This document shows, one piece after another, positions 45,701 through 55,438 of a DNA stretch of 64,000 nucleotides; within the stretch, counting starts at the first letter, position 1, and every line of letters starts with the position of its first letter. Under the pieces are notes generated by a model. It was not told where the DNA came from and did not search any database. It saw only the letters and a list, made by a program, of their open reading frames with translations. The position numbers and the translations under genes were made by a program. The stretch lies in contig NZ_CP036261.1 in NCBI RefSeq assembly GCF_007741475.1, forward strand, positions 6,511,798-6,575,797, read 5' to 3'. The stretch is from Rosistilla ulvae (GTDB lineage Bacteria > Planctomycetota > Planctomycetia > Pirellulales > Pirellulaceae).

Positions 45701-47092
45701 ATGTCCAGTACAAACACGATGCCGTCGTGGTCGCGACGCGACATGCTGCAACAGGTTGGCAGCGGTTTCGGCTTGCTGGGGCTGAACAGTCTGTTGGCGG
45801 AAAACGCGATAGCTGCGGGAGACAAGGCTGGCGGTTTGGCAGGCCATTTCCCTGCGAAGGCCAAACACATCATCTTCCTGTTCATGAGCGGCGGTCCTTC
45901 GCAGATCGACACTTTTGACCCCAAGCCGGATCTGGCCAAGTATGAGGGTCAGCGTCCTGCGATGGTCGATATTCGGACCGAACGGAAGACTTCGGGACTG
46001 GCCGCGTCACCAGTCAAATTTAAACCGGCTGGCGAATCGGGGATTCCGTTCCCTGAGTTTCTGCCGAAGCTGTCCCAGCATGCCGACGAGATGGCGATCA
46101 TTCGGTCGATGCACACCGATTTTCCTAACCATGCTCCCGCCCTTTGCATGATGAATCTGGGGACGTTGACGCCAACGCGTCCTAGCATGGGGTCGTGGTT
46201 AACCTATGGGCTGGGCACAGAGAACAGCAATCTGCCTGGATATCTGGCCTTGTGCCCAGGCAATCCTGTGGTTGGACCGAAGCTTTGGGGGAATGCGTTT
46301 CTACCTGGAAAATACCAGGGTACCTACATCGATACGCGACAAAACACGCCTGAGTCGATGATTCCCCATCTGCGCAACAGTGCGCTCTCCCCAGCCCAAC
46401 AGAAACGTCAACTGGAACTCATCACCTCGATCAACCAGCAGCACTTAGCGGCTAATGCAAACGACATGGCTCTGGAAACTCGCATCAATTCGATGGAGCT
46501 AGCCTACCGTATGCAGTTCGAAGCGATGGAAGCGTTCGATGTTTCGCGTGAGCCACAGCATGTTCGAGACGCCTACGGATCCACCGAATTTGCGCATTCG
46601 TGTTTGTTGGCGCGACGGCTAACCGAACATGGCGTGCGAATGGTCCAGATCTATTACGGAAATCGGCAGCCTTGGGATACGCATTCCAATCACCACAAGC
46701 AAAATGAAAAGTTGTGCCGCGACATCGATCAACCGATCGCTCAATTGCTGACCGATCTGAAATCGACCGGCATGTTGGACGAAACGCTTGTCGTTTGGGG
46801 TGGTGAATTTGGCCGCACGCCGACTTTGGAAGGGGGCAGCGGACGCGATCACAATCCGTTTGGGTTCTCGATGTGGATGGCTGGCGGTGGGATCAAAGGG
46901 GGCACAATCCACGGAGCGACCGATGAATTTGGCTTCCGCGCCGTCGAAGACAAAGTGCACATTCATGATTTGCACGCAACGATCCTGCATCAGATGGGAA
47001 TCGATCACCAGCAGTTGACCTACAACTACTCCGGTCGCGACTTCCGCTTGACCGATGTACATGGGCGCGTGGTGCAGAATATCTTAGCGTGA
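45701..47092 (+). CDS. DUF1501 protein with Tat signal
   Basis: This 463-residue protein starts MSSTNTMPSWSRRDMLQQVG; SRRDMLQ is a twin-arginine signal. KHIIFLFMSGGPSQIDTFDP, MHTDFPNHAPALCMMNLG, WGGEFGRTPTLEGGSGRDHN and HDLHATILHQMGID are DUF1501 family landmarks. AGAGG about 8 bases upstream supports the ATG at 45701 over 45677. It is directly downstream of its usual partner, the PSCyt1/DUF1549/DUF1553 gene, and 31 bases before an enolase-superfamily gene. Probably acts in the periplasm on the same substrate as its partner; the substrate is unknown. Confidence 0.93.
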   Translation: MSSTNTMPSWSRRDMLQQVGSGFGLLGLNSLLAENAIAAGDKAGGLAGHFPAKAKHIIFLFMSGGPSQIDTFDPKPDLAKYEGQRPAMVDIRTERKTSGLAASPVKFKPAGESGIPFPEFLPKLSQHADEMAIIRSMHTDFPNHAPALCMMNLGTLTPTRPSMGSWLTYGLGTENSNLPGYLALCPGNPVVGPKLWGNAFLPGKYQGTYIDTRQNTPESMIPHLRNSALSPAQQKRQLELITSINQQHLAANANDMALETRINSMELAYRMQFEAMEAFDVSREPQHVRDAYGSTEFAHSCLLARRLTEHGVRMVQIYYGNRQPWDTHSNHHKQNEKLCRDIDQPIAQLLTDLKSTGMLDETLVVWGGEFGRTPTLEGGSGRDHNPFGFSMWMAGGGIKGGTIHGATDEFGFRAVEDKVHIHDLHATILHQMGIDHQQLTYNYSGRDFRLTDVHGRVVQNILA

Positions 47093-47123
47093 TCGCCAAA
47101 CCGACCGAAGCCTTAGAAGTCCC

Positions 47124-48338
47124 ATGAAAATTGTAAAAATTGAAACCGCCATTCCCGACGAAATCATGCCGGGTTTGTTGTTGTTGCGGATCCACACCGA
47201 TGAAGGTCTCGTCGGTTGTGGCGAAACCTATTACGCCCCAGAAGCTGTCGCCGGGTTGGTGCACGATTGGATGCATCACTACCTGCTGGGCAAGAATCCG
47301 CTGGACATTGAAAAGCATTGGCGTTTTCTCTACGAACGGACTACCAACTTTGGTTCTCGTGGTGCGGAACTGCGGGCGATTTCAGCGATCGATCTAGCGC
47401 TGTGGGATCTGTTTGGCCAAGCTATGAAGGTGCCGGTTTGGCAATTATTAGGCGGAGCGGTTCAGGAGTCGATTCCCACATACAACAGTTGCGGCGGCCC
47501 ATCGTACGGCGCGAAGACTGATACAGCGTCGGGCCATATCTGGCCTGGGCATGGCCCGATGGGCAACCCGGGACCGATGAACGATTATTGGTCGGTCATC
47601 CATCGACCTGTCGAACTGGCTCAAGAATTACTGGAAGCTGGCTACAAGGCGATGAAAACTTGGTCGTTTGACTTCGCCGCCCACAAACAAAACGGACCGG
47701 TTTACGTTTCCCACGCCGATGTGGAAAAAGGCGTCGCGCCATTCGTGGCAATTCGCGAAGCGCTTGGCAATAAAATGGAACTGATGCTCGATGGGCACGG
47801 TTTCTTCCAATTGCCCGTGGCCCTGCGGATCGCCAAGCGGTTGCAGGAGTGCGACCTGTTGTGGGCCGAAGATCTGCTGCGTGTCGATTCGATCGATACG
47901 TTAGCCGACTTCCGCGATAAGGCGGGAATTCCCGTCGCGGTCAGCGAGATGTTCTCCGGCCCCGACGACTTCCGATTGACGTTGGAAAAGCGGGCGGCCG
48001 ACTATGTGATGATCGATCCCACTTGGGTTGGCGGGATCACGCAAACCAAGAACTTCACGCGCCTGGCCCAACTGTACAACATCCCAGTCGTGATGCACGA
48101 TTGCACTGGACCGCTAACATTGCTTTCAGGCGTTCAAGTCGCTGCCGCGTCAGGCAACGTCCCTTGGCAAGAAAGCGTTCGCGCTCATATCACCATGCTG
48201 TACCCCAAACTGATCGATGCCCAGGTTGAGGTCGCAGGCGGAGCGATCCCGATTCCTACGCAGCCCGGAATCGGCGCGGCGTGGTTGCCCGAGTTGTTTC
48301 GAGCCGACGGACGCAATTATCGGGTGACGAACCTTTAA
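47124..48338 (+). CDS. Mandelate racemase/muconate lactonizing enzyme family (enolase superfamily)
   Basis: This 404-residue enzyme has the enolase-superfamily metal ligands Asp223 (LDGHGFF), Glu249 (WAEDLL) and Glu275 (SEMFSG), and a candidate base His325 (MHDCTGP). The N-terminal capping domain reads VKIETAIPDEIMPGLLLLRI and DLALWDLFGQAMKVPVWQLL. The pattern resembles acid-sugar dehydratases such as galactonate dehydratase more than true mandelate racemases, so it probably dehydrates a sugar acid in the cytoplasm. It is the last gene of the cluster, convergent with the IclR regulator, consistent with a sugar-acid catabolic locus. Confidence 0.9.
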   Translation: MKIVKIETAIPDEIMPGLLLLRIHTDEGLVGCGETYYAPEAVAGLVHDWMHHYLLGKNPLDIEKHWRFLYERTTNFGSRGAELRAISAIDLALWDLFGQAMKVPVWQLLGGAVQESIPTYNSCGGPSYGAKTDTASGHIWPGHGPMGNPGPMNDYWSVIHRPVELAQELLEAGYKAMKTWSFDFAAHKQNGPVYVSHADVEKGVAPFVAIREALGNKMELMLDGHGFFQLPVALRIAKRLQECDLLWAEDLLRVDSIDTLADFRDKAGIPVAVSEMFSGPDDFRLTLEKRAADYVMIDPTWVGGITQTKNFTRLAQLYNIPVVMHDCTGPLTLLSGVQVAAASGNVPWQESVRAHITMLYPKLIDAQVEVAGGAIPIPTQPGIGAAWLPELFRADGRNYRVTNL

Positions 48339-48383
48339 GAAGTGCTTTTTGGGAACGGCGTAAGGAACGCTGGAACCGGACCG

Positions 48384-49127
48384 CTATTCAGCCGCCAACT
48401 TGGCGGACACCTGCTTTGCCGTCTGTACCACCGCATCGATGAGGTCCCGCTTCGAATCCACATCCACGCGAGCTGTCGGCAGACTGACACTGACCGCTGC
48501 AACGACATCCTCCCGCTCGTAAACAGGAGCACCGATACACGTGATCCCGATATCGGTCTGATCCTGTTCCACCACATACCCTTCCTGTTTGGCACGCTGA
48601 TGAATCGCAAGCAACTGTTGCGGATCAACCGTTGTTTGTGGCGTCAATGCCACCAACTTGGTTCGTTCGATCAACGCTTCCCAATCCTTGTCCGACCACT
48701 GGCACGTCAGAGCGCGCCCCAGGGCGGTGGAGTAAAGCGGATCTCGGCTGTTGCCATCGACAACGCGTCGAAACGGATGCCGACTTTCCAGGACTTTCAG
48801 ATAGCGAACCGATGTGCCTCGTACGCACCCCAGGTTCACTGTTTCGCCGGTCTGTTTGTGTAGCTCATGCAGAAAGGGGGCGGCGATGTCGAGCAACCGA
48901 TCATGCAATTTACCCATGGTCATGCGACGTAACTTATGCGTCAGCTGATACCTGCCTTTCCCAACGCGAGCGACATACCCCAGTTCCGAAAGATCTTGCA
49001 ACAACCGATGCACGGTCGGTTTGTGGTACCCGAGTTCACCAACAATTTCGACCAGCGGCATCGCGCCGTCGGTTCCTGCCAAAACTTCGAGCACGTGAAA
49101 TGCTTTTCCCAAAGAAGATGTTTGCAT
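48384..49127 (-). CDS. IclR-family transcriptional regulator
   Basis: This 247-residue protein has an N-terminal winged helix-turn-helix (about 3-62: SSLGKAFHVLEVLAGTDGAM, KPTVHRLLQDLSELGYVARV) and a C-terminal IclR effector domain (GKLHDRLLDIAAPFLHELHK, TALGRALTCQWS, GITCIGAPVYEREDVVAAVSV). IclR proteins usually control nearby catabolic genes and respond to a small organic ligand. It is convergent with the enolase-superfamily gene and divergent from the POT transporter gene, so both are likely targets. A 10-bp palindrome (49147-49156) lies 20 bases upstream of its start. Confidence 0.93.
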   Translation of the reverse strand: MQTSSLGKAFHVLEVLAGTDGAMPLVEIVGELGYHKPTVHRLLQDLSELGYVARVGKGRYQLTHKLRRMTMGKLHDRLLDIAAPFLHELHKQTGETVNLGCVRGTSVRYLKVLESRHPFRRVVDGNSRDPLYSTALGRALTCQWSDKDWEALIERTKLVALTPQTTVDPQQLLAIHQRAKQEGYVVEQDQTDIGITCIGAPVYEREDVVAAVSVSLPTARVDVDSKRDLIDAVVQTAKQVSAKLAAE

Positions 49128-49146
49128 GTTTGCCTACGTAATTCGA

Positions 49147-49156
49147 GTGCCGGCAC
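49147..49156. promoter_or_regulatory. Palindrome in IclR/POT divergent region
   Basis: GTGCCGGCAC is a perfect 10-bp palindrome in the 134-base region between the divergent IclR and POT genes, a plausible operator half for the regulator. It may also occur by chance. Confidence 0.35.
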
Positions 49157-49261
49157 ATCCTGTATCGCCTGCCGGGTAGACCCCATTCTAGCCACAAACG
49201 CATAGACTTTCGATCAGTCCCTTGGCGGAGGGGGGATCTCAACTAAGGACACAACGCTACG

Positions 49262-50833
49262 ATGCATCAGCCCCTCAAAACGCCCTCGACGTTGGCCGCG
49301 CCGGACGAGCTCTTCGGACATCCCAAGGGACTTTATGTTCTGTTCCTAACCGAGATGTGGGAACGGTTCAGTTTCTATGGCATGCGTGCTTTGCTGGTCT
49401 TCTATCTAACAAAGCACTTTCTCTTCGGCGATCAGGTGGCGCTGGGGATCTACGGCGCCTATGTTGCATTGGGCTACGCAACCCCAGTCATCGGCGGCCT
49501 GATCGCCGATCGCTATCTCGGCCAACGAGTCTCGGTCACGTTTGGTGCGATCTTGATGTGCTTGGGTCATCTTGGAATGGCGGTCGAAGGCGCAGGCGCC
49601 CAAGTGTTGGAGAACGCCGATGGCACCTCCACCATCGTTCGCGATGAACCCGCGCTGCAAATCTTCTATTTTTCGTTAGCGCTGTTGATCGTTGGGATTG
49701 GTTTTCTGAAGCCGAACATCGCCACGATTGTCAGCTCACTGTATCCGCCAGAAGATCCGCGACGCGCGTCTGCTTATACACTGTTCCAGATGGGGATCAT
49801 GTTGGGCGCTGCCCTTTCAGCGGGGATCTGTGGCTACCTGGGCGAAACCTACGGATGGGCCTATGGCTTTGGAACCGCTGGCATCGGGATGCTCGTTGGA
49901 TTGATCGTGTTTTTGACGGGCCAAAAACACTTGCACGGCGTGGCTGAACCGCCGCCCGCCTACCGGAAACCATTGCTGGGACCGATCACTGCCGCCCCCG
50001 TTATCTATGTCGGATCGCTTGCCGCAGTGGGAATGTTCTGGTTCTTTGTGCAACAAACGACGCTGGTCGGTTACATGCTGGCGGCGTTTTCGATCGCTGT
50101 TGTTGGATACGTCTTGTTCGTTTCCTTTTACCAATGCACTCCCGTCCAACGCGATCGCATGCTTGTTTTGTTAGCGTTCCAGTTGGCGATGACCTTCTTT
50201 GCAACACTGTTCGAACAAGCTGGTGGTGCGCTGAACTTATTTGCCGACCGGAATGTCGATCGACAATTCTGGGGGAGCGAAGTGCGTGCGTCCCAGTTGC
50301 AAAGCATCATGCCGATGACGATTGTGCTGCTGGCCCCATTATTTGCGTGGCTTTGGCCCGCGCTGTCGCGCGTGGGACGCGATCCTCGATCGCCAGTGAA
50401 ATATGGATTAACGATGGTCTTCATGGGACTTGGCTTCGGCCTGTTGGCTTGGGCCACCTTTGCATTCGATCGGGATGGGCAGATCGACCTAGCCTGGCTC
50501 GTGTCGGCATACGTGTTGTTTGGAGTGGCCGACCTGCTGATCGTTTCAGTCAGCTATTCAACGGTCACCGCATTATCGATCCCCAGGATTGTTGGGATGA
50601 TGATGGGGACATCGATGCTCGCAATCTCAGCGGCAAACTATTTGGCCGCTCAAGTGGCTGCGGTGGTTACTGTCGCCAATAAGAATGCCGATCTCAGTGC
50701 CTATTCGATGCAAGACTCACTCGCAGCCTACCACCAGTTGTTCTTCGGGTTATCGGTCGCAGCCATCCTATTTGCACTCGCGCTATTTGCGGCAACTCCC
50801 TTGATGGCCCGACGCATGCATGGCGTCCATTAA
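49262..50833 (+). CDS. POT-family proton-coupled transporter
   Basis: This 523-residue protein has about 12-14 membrane helices. The signature EMWERFSFYGMRALLVFYLT (about 30-49) contains the ExxER motif of proton-dependent oligopeptide transporters (POT/PTR2), and GLIADRYLGQR is the conserved loop after helix 2. FATLFEQAGGALNLFADRNV matches the central POT motif. It likely imports a di- or tripeptide or another small solute with protons. Being divergent from IclR suggests that it imports the substrate of the local locus, although POT members usually carry peptides or nitrate. Confidence 0.93.
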   Translation: MHQPLKTPSTLAAPDELFGHPKGLYVLFLTEMWERFSFYGMRALLVFYLTKHFLFGDQVALGIYGAYVALGYATPVIGGLIADRYLGQRVSVTFGAILMCLGHLGMAVEGAGAQVLENADGTSTIVRDEPALQIFYFSLALLIVGIGFLKPNIATIVSSLYPPEDPRRASAYTLFQMGIMLGAALSAGICGYLGETYGWAYGFGTAGIGMLVGLIVFLTGQKHLHGVAEPPPAYRKPLLGPITAAPVIYVGSLAAVGMFWFFVQQTTLVGYMLAAFSIAVVGYVLFVSFYQCTPVQRDRMLVLLAFQLAMTFFATLFEQAGGALNLFADRNVDRQFWGSEVRASQLQSIMPMTIVLLAPLFAWLWPALSRVGRDPRSPVKYGLTMVFMGLGFGLLAWATFAFDRDGQIDLAWLVSAYVLFGVADLLIVSVSYSTVTALSIPRIVGMMMGTSMLAISAANYLAAQVAAVVTVANKNADLSAYSMQDSLAAYHQLFFGLSVAAILFALALFAATPLMARRMHGVH

Positions 50834-50859
50834 TTGCCAGTGAGTCTTTGTCGCTTCGA

Positions 50860-51810
50860 TCACCAACTTTGGTGCTGCGGTCTCGACCAAACCACCTTGC
50901 GCTGACCTCTACAAATTCGCACCGCATCGTCTGGGTGACCCTCACGCTTGTGATGGTTCTTCATCACGACCTCAACACCTCGAGCCTTGCACATCGCCAG
51001 TAGCCAGTACGTGCAGTAGTACGAGTCGGCCACCAAGATGTCACCGGGTCGAAGAGAATCAATCATCTGTCGCAGGAGTGCTGTCTCTCTAGTTTCTTTG
51101 CCACAGTACGGCGTGATCGCCAAATCTACCAACATGCCCGTTGCCATTGAAATGAGCGAAACGCATCGGAAGATTGGAAAGCCAAGTCCCTCCTCTTGAG
51201 CCGGATTCTGAGGATACTCTTGTTGGTTCTCTGGCGTGTCAGCGGCATCGACGGTAAAGCCATCAACCATCAAGACGCGGCCCGTGACAGGCTTTGACTT
51301 CACTTCGGCGATCGCTCTTGGTGTGAGCATCTCTTCAGCTTGCTCGTCATCGAGTGATTCGGCAAGGTCGCTTGACTGCTCGGCACGCCCCGCGATGGTG
51401 CGGACCAAGTGCGCGACGAGCTCGTCGGGGACCTTCTGTCTCGCGCGACAATACGCACCACTGTTGTTGTCAACGACACGACCCTGAGCCACCCACCAAG
51501 CAGCGATTCGTGTCACGGCGGCGTTGCAGCTTCGCAGTTCCTCTTTGAACAGCGATTGCGAGAGCAAGGCCCACAGCACCAGCGCGGGTGTATAGACGGC
51601 ATCTTCGCCGCAAGAGAAATCGACCTCGAAGAGTTCAAACGCCTCGTCGAAAACGGATTGATCAATCATCTCTAAGCGGAAGCGATGAATCTTGCAGCAT
51701 GGAATCGCTGAAGACGCGAAATGACGATGCGTCACGCGGACACGTCGAGTAGAACGACATGGGCCTTCCTTGACCAAAGTTTTACAAGGACCGATGCCAA
51801 GGAAGGCCAC
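50860..51810 (-). pseudogene. Truncated IS4-family transposase
   Basis: The 316-residue frame matches the N-terminal two-thirds of an IS4-type DDE transposase: RCVSLISMATGMLVDLAITP, VDGFTVDAADTPENQQEYPQ (first catalytic Asp in VDG), and ILVADSYYCTYWLLAMCKAR (second Asp). It stops soon after HHKREGHPDDAVRICRGQ, so the C-terminal region with the catalytic Glu is missing. The 3' end falls 27 bases from the POT stop codon, where the element was cut. It cannot transpose on its own. Confidence 0.9.
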
Positions 51811-52137
51811 GTCGAGACGAATGATATAGGCACAGTAGCCACGTCAAAATATCAAAATGAATTGGCGAGACAAAATTTTTGCATTTCGATCCCACGAGGG
51901 TCTCGTGGTTTTCGATGCTGAGGCGAAAATGTCATAAAGGTCCGGCAGTGCCATTCGGTACAGGCACCATTTCATTCTGTTCCCTTCATTCCGAACCCAA
52001 ATCGGGGACAGGCCATCATTGCCGAGCGGGTCGCCACTCACCCTCCACGTCCAACTGGCGATGCTTGCACCACCTAAAACTAAAAATATGCTGGCTCTAT
52101 CTCGGGCTATTGGGACCGTAATTTTAATTTTGTCGGT
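51811..52137. other. Intergenic region with hairpin and family-B repeat
   Basis: A perfect hairpin with CCACGAG and CTCGTGG arms lies at 51892-51908, followed on plus by GTTTTC-type T's, possibly the end of the insertion element or a terminator. A family-B repeat spans 51998-52105. No gene. Confidence 0.6.
51998..52105 (+). repeat. Repeat family B copy
   Basis: CAAATCGGGGACAGGCCATC at the left, CCTCCACGTCCAACTGGCGA, TTGCACCACCTAAAACTAAA at the right; the right end is degenerate. It lies just past the end of the SGNH hydrolase gene, as in the duplicate at 40 kb. Confidence 0.7.
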
Positions 52138-52869
52138 TCACTTTCCTGCCAGGCCAGCCTTCGCTTTCATGGCGGCAAAGATCGCATCGGCAATCGCACG
52201 CATCCCTTTGTCGCCCGGATGGGCTGCGACTCCGGCGTGCTGGAAATCCTGCTCCGCACTCGCTTGATACGACTTGTCATTCCCCAGCGCAGAAATGTCG
52301 ACGAACTTCGCCCCGGCATCTGAGCTGACCTGGCGCATGATGCCATCCTTGACCGGACTCGGCCAGAACGAACTGCGCACGAAGATCACCGGATCGCCAG
52401 CCTGCTGAAGGGTTGCGAGCAACTGCCCGAACGCTGCCGCAAACGCAGCTTTGGCGGCATCGGTAGCTGGTGTGGTCACATTTTCCCCGATCGCTACGAT
52501 CACCAAGTCAGCCTGAAAGTCCAGCACGTCCTTGAGTCCTTTTGCGAGCTCGAACGTTTCGTACTCGCGTTCAAACGAAGCGAGGTTGCGAACCTTGATC
52601 TCCGGCTGCGAACCACTCGCCTTGGCAATGTCTGCGGTCAATAAATGAACGTAGTCCAGCTCCGCAGCACTGGCGGCCATTCCCCAGTTCCCGGTCCAGC
52701 CGATCTTGGGAGCGGGTCCGTGCAGTGTGATGCTGTTCCCAAGGTACAACACCCTGCCCACCGTCAACGAACCAACCGTTGGCTTCACAACATCCGAATC
52801 CGCTGCGGCCGCGACAGGGCCAACGACAACAGCGAAAGTAAATAAGACGAGCGAGCAAAGATATTTCAT
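52138..52869 (-). CDS. Exported SGNH/GDSL-type hydrolase
   Basis: This 243-residue protein has a signal peptide (MKYLCSLVLFTFAVVVGPVA). RVLYLGNSITLHG carries the catalytic Ser46 in a GNSIT block I motif, VAIGENVTTP the block III Asn, and AAHPGDKGMRAIAD the block V Asp/His. It should be an extracytoplasmic esterase, perhaps of acetylated polysaccharides. AGGA lies before the ATG. A partial copy of its last third, plus flanking DNA, sits at 40279-40520. It is followed downstream by a truncated IS4 element and a family-B repeat. Confidence 0.9.
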   Translation of the reverse strand: MKYLCSLVLFTFAVVVGPVAAAADSDVVKPTVGSLTVGRVLYLGNSITLHGPAPKIGWTGNWGMAASAAELDYVHLLTADIAKASGSQPEIKVRNLASFEREYETFELAKGLKDVLDFQADLVIVAIGENVTTPATDAAKAAFAAAFGQLLATLQQAGDPVIFVRSSFWPSPVKDGIMRQVSSDAGAKFVDISALGNDKSYQASAEQDFQHAGVAAHPGDKGMRAIADAIFAAMKAKAGLAGK

Positions 52870-53202
52870 GGTGAGATCCTGAGCAGAGACAGAGCGAGAG
52901 GGTATCGCGAAACCGCTTCTTCGAATTCCACGACGCCCCCAGTCTCGTAGACCGGATTGTCGAAGTCAATTTGCCAGGCAAAAGCAAACAGCAGCCGTGT
53001 AAAGCCCATCAGCCATTGGGTCGCTGCAACGGTGTCCATAGCACTTCTTGAAAAAAGGTTTTACCCTCGCAGGCACTTGCTGTCTGGCATCCGTTTCGCC
53101 GGACTCGCGATCCGATGACATCCCAGCTTTTGTTTTTTGCCAAACCGAGACGCTGCAATAACTGCTGCTTTGTAAAAATGCCAGACGACAGGGCCAGGCA
53201 TT
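52870..53202. other. Intergenic region, terminator at right edge
   Basis: No gene seen. The right edge contains the intrinsic terminator (53174-53204) of the leftward oxidoreductase gene. The left part should include the promoter of the SGNH hydrolase gene. Confidence 0.6.
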
Positions 53203-53204
53203 TT
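53174..53204 (-). terminator. Intrinsic terminator of FAD oxidoreductase gene
   Basis: On the minus strand AAAATGCC and GGCATTTT pair around a 14-base loop and the stem runs into TTTTT. It overlaps the stop codon end of gene 53203-55326, a tight gene-terminator arrangement. Confidence 0.7.
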
Positions 53205-55326
53205 ATTGTGGCAACAACTGGATCGCGTCGACGATCACATGGCCGTCGGTTCCCTTGTTGCCGATCTCGATGGTGGCGTCGCCCGCGGGAAATTCAAACT
53301 CGCCGACGGAAGTGAATGATCCGTGCGGGGGAGCTTTCTTTTGGTTGCAGGTGGCTGAGTGGGTTTTCCCACCCGCACGAATCGTGATCGGGACATTGGT
53401 CGCTCGATTGGCGTTTGCGGTATATGCGATTCGCACGTCATAGCTGCCTGGTGTTTTGATCTTCACCGGAAAGCGAATGCTCTGATATCCCTTGTCGTTG
53501 TCGCCGTCATGACGATAGCCGGTTCCAACAAACGGACCAACAACTTGGCTGATTGCGTCAAAGCCGGTGCGAGCAGCCGCTTCATCGTCGACGACGATTC
53601 CCTTTAACGCCTTGGGATCAATCGATGCCGCCGGCTTCTTTGCTGGCCCCGTCCACGTTAGCACTTGGCTGTCGTCCAGTAGTTTCTGCCGCAGCGCGTC
53701 GTAGTCGATCGCTTGCACGGCGCGATCGGTCCTAATCGCTTGCATCGCGGCCGTGGCCGACGACTGGCCCAGAACCATAAAGACAGGTTCCATGCGGATG
53801 GAGCCAAAGGCGATGTGCGATGCGCTCAAGCAAACCGGAACGAGCAGGTTTTCGCATTGCTCCGCTTTCGGAGTCAACGCGCCATACGAGATCGCATAAG
53901 GCGAGAAACCTCCGACTTCGACATCGCCTTCGTTGCGGACGTGTCCGTTGGCGTCGACATACCGTTGGGTGTTGTGGGAATCCATCGTGTAGGCGGCCAA
54001 TCCGATGGCGTCGTCGACCGTCTGGCGTCCTTGGCAGTGATGTTGCGTCATCACGGTAGGGCCCACCATCCGCCGGGCTTCGCGAATATACAGCTGCTGT
54101 TGCCAACCATCGGCGCGCTCAAACTCATCCCGGCACATGCCCCATCGCGCAACTTCGTTCCGAATGTGATCGGGCACGCGGGGGTGATTGGCTAGCGTCC
54201 ACATCAATCCCTGTTGATAGGTCCGGTGGCGTGCGACAATCGATTCCCGCTGGTCATAGCTCGCCTCGGCATAGTCGTAGTTCTGGCCGATAAAATCGGT
54301 CGAGAAGGCGGTTCGGTTGTTGGTATCGGTTTTACGATTGGGCATGCTGGAATTGATCCAAGGCATCCCCTTCTCGCCCGCTTCGAAATTGCGTAGCAGC
54401 AATTCGAAGACGAGGGGGTCATAGCCGTCGGGTTTCGCAAACGGGATACGATTTTCCGGGTGATCTGTCAGGCACATCCGAAAACAGAAAGCTTGTGCGC
54501 GGGCGTCGCCGCTCCCCTCTTCGCCGGGGCCGTCGGCATCGATGCCTGGCAACAAGCCGCTGGACTTGTCCCCTGGGACCACAAACGGATCGACTCCCGG
54601 CACAAATTGATGGTACTTCGCATGCCGTGTCTGGACGCCGTTGAGCGTTTCGTCATAGACCGCATTCGCTTCACGGCCGACGGTGAACGAGACGCCAGCG
54701 GCGGCCAACAGGTCTCCTTCATAAGTAGCATCGATGAACATCCGGCCTCGATAACTCTGGCCCCCTTCCATCGCGATTGCCACGATCCGTCCGTTCTCAA
54801 GCGTCGCGCCGCGGGCACGATGACCGGCATCTGCCAACGGGGTCCGATCCAGTCGCTGTTCAAAGACGACGGGGATCTCGTACTCGCGAACCAGATCGCG
54901 CATGATCGCCAGCGCCGCCGAGGGCTCGAAGGTCCACATGGTTGCTTCAGCGGAACTCGTACGCGTTTGTCCGCTGTCTCGATAGGAGGTCGGTTCTTGC
55001 CATTTCCAAGCCTTGGGTTGATCGTAATAGGCGCGCACTCGTTGATAGAACTCCCGCGCGATGCCGCCGATCGCGGCTTTGTTGCCGATGTCGGTCTGCC
55101 CCAGTCCGCCGGTCGTCAAACCGCCGATCCTGCGACTCGGTTCGATCACGATGACCGATCCTCCCATCCGCCGCACCTGCACCGCCGCAGCGATCCCCGC
55201 CGACGAACCGCCATAGATCACAACGTCGTACGATTTCTCCTCCGGCTCCGCGGCGGAGGTCGATGGAAACGGAAGACTAATAAGGGCAAAAACAGCAAGT
55301 AGCGGCAGTAAGCGACGGCGATTCAT
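53203..55326 (-). CDS. Exported FAD-dependent oxidoreductase with C-terminal golvesin-like domain
   Basis: This 707-residue protein has a signal peptide (to about residue 25), then the FAD-binding motif VVIYGGSSAGIAAAVQVRRM and IGGLTTGGLGQTD. The family (FAD_oxidored) is common in planctomycetes. YEGDLLAAAGVSFTVGREAN and LVPVCLSASHIAFGSIRMEP are family features. The last about 115 residues (YQSIRFPVKIKTPGSYDVRI, AGDATIEIGNKGTDGHVIVD) look like a golvesin/xanthan-lyase-type beta domain that could bind polysaccharide. I infer a role in oxidising or handling a sugar or polysaccharide at the cell surface. It has its own terminator. Confidence 0.88.
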   Translation of the reverse strand: MNRRRLLPLLAVFALISLPFPSTSAAEPEEKSYDVVIYGGSSAGIAAAVQVRRMGGSVIVIEPSRRIGGLTTGGLGQTDIGNKAAIGGIAREFYQRVRAYYDQPKAWKWQEPTSYRDSGQTRTSSAEATMWTFEPSAALAIMRDLVREYEIPVVFEQRLDRTPLADAGHRARGATLENGRIVAIAMEGGQSYRGRMFIDATYEGDLLAAAGVSFTVGREANAVYDETLNGVQTRHAKYHQFVPGVDPFVVPGDKSSGLLPGIDADGPGEEGSGDARAQAFCFRMCLTDHPENRIPFAKPDGYDPLVFELLLRNFEAGEKGMPWINSSMPNRKTDTNNRTAFSTDFIGQNYDYAEASYDQRESIVARHRTYQQGLMWTLANHPRVPDHIRNEVARWGMCRDEFERADGWQQQLYIREARRMVGPTVMTQHHCQGRQTVDDAIGLAAYTMDSHNTQRYVDANGHVRNEGDVEVGGFSPYAISYGALTPKAEQCENLLVPVCLSASHIAFGSIRMEPVFMVLGQSSATAAMQAIRTDRAVQAIDYDALRQKLLDDSQVLTWTGPAKKPAASIDPKALKGIVVDDEAAARTGFDAISQVVGPFVGTGYRHDGDNDKGYQSIRFPVKIKTPGSYDVRIAYTANANRATNVPITIRAGGKTHSATCNQKKAPPHGSFTSVGEFEFPAGDATIEIGNKGTDGHVIVDAIQLLPQ

Positions 55327-55438
55327 GGGGGATCCTGAACAGGGAACTATCGAGCGTTGTTGTATAAATATTAACCTATCGCGACGCCATTGTTCATCAG
55401 GCGAGGTGCAGGACGATTCCGTTTTTCAAACTGAGTCA

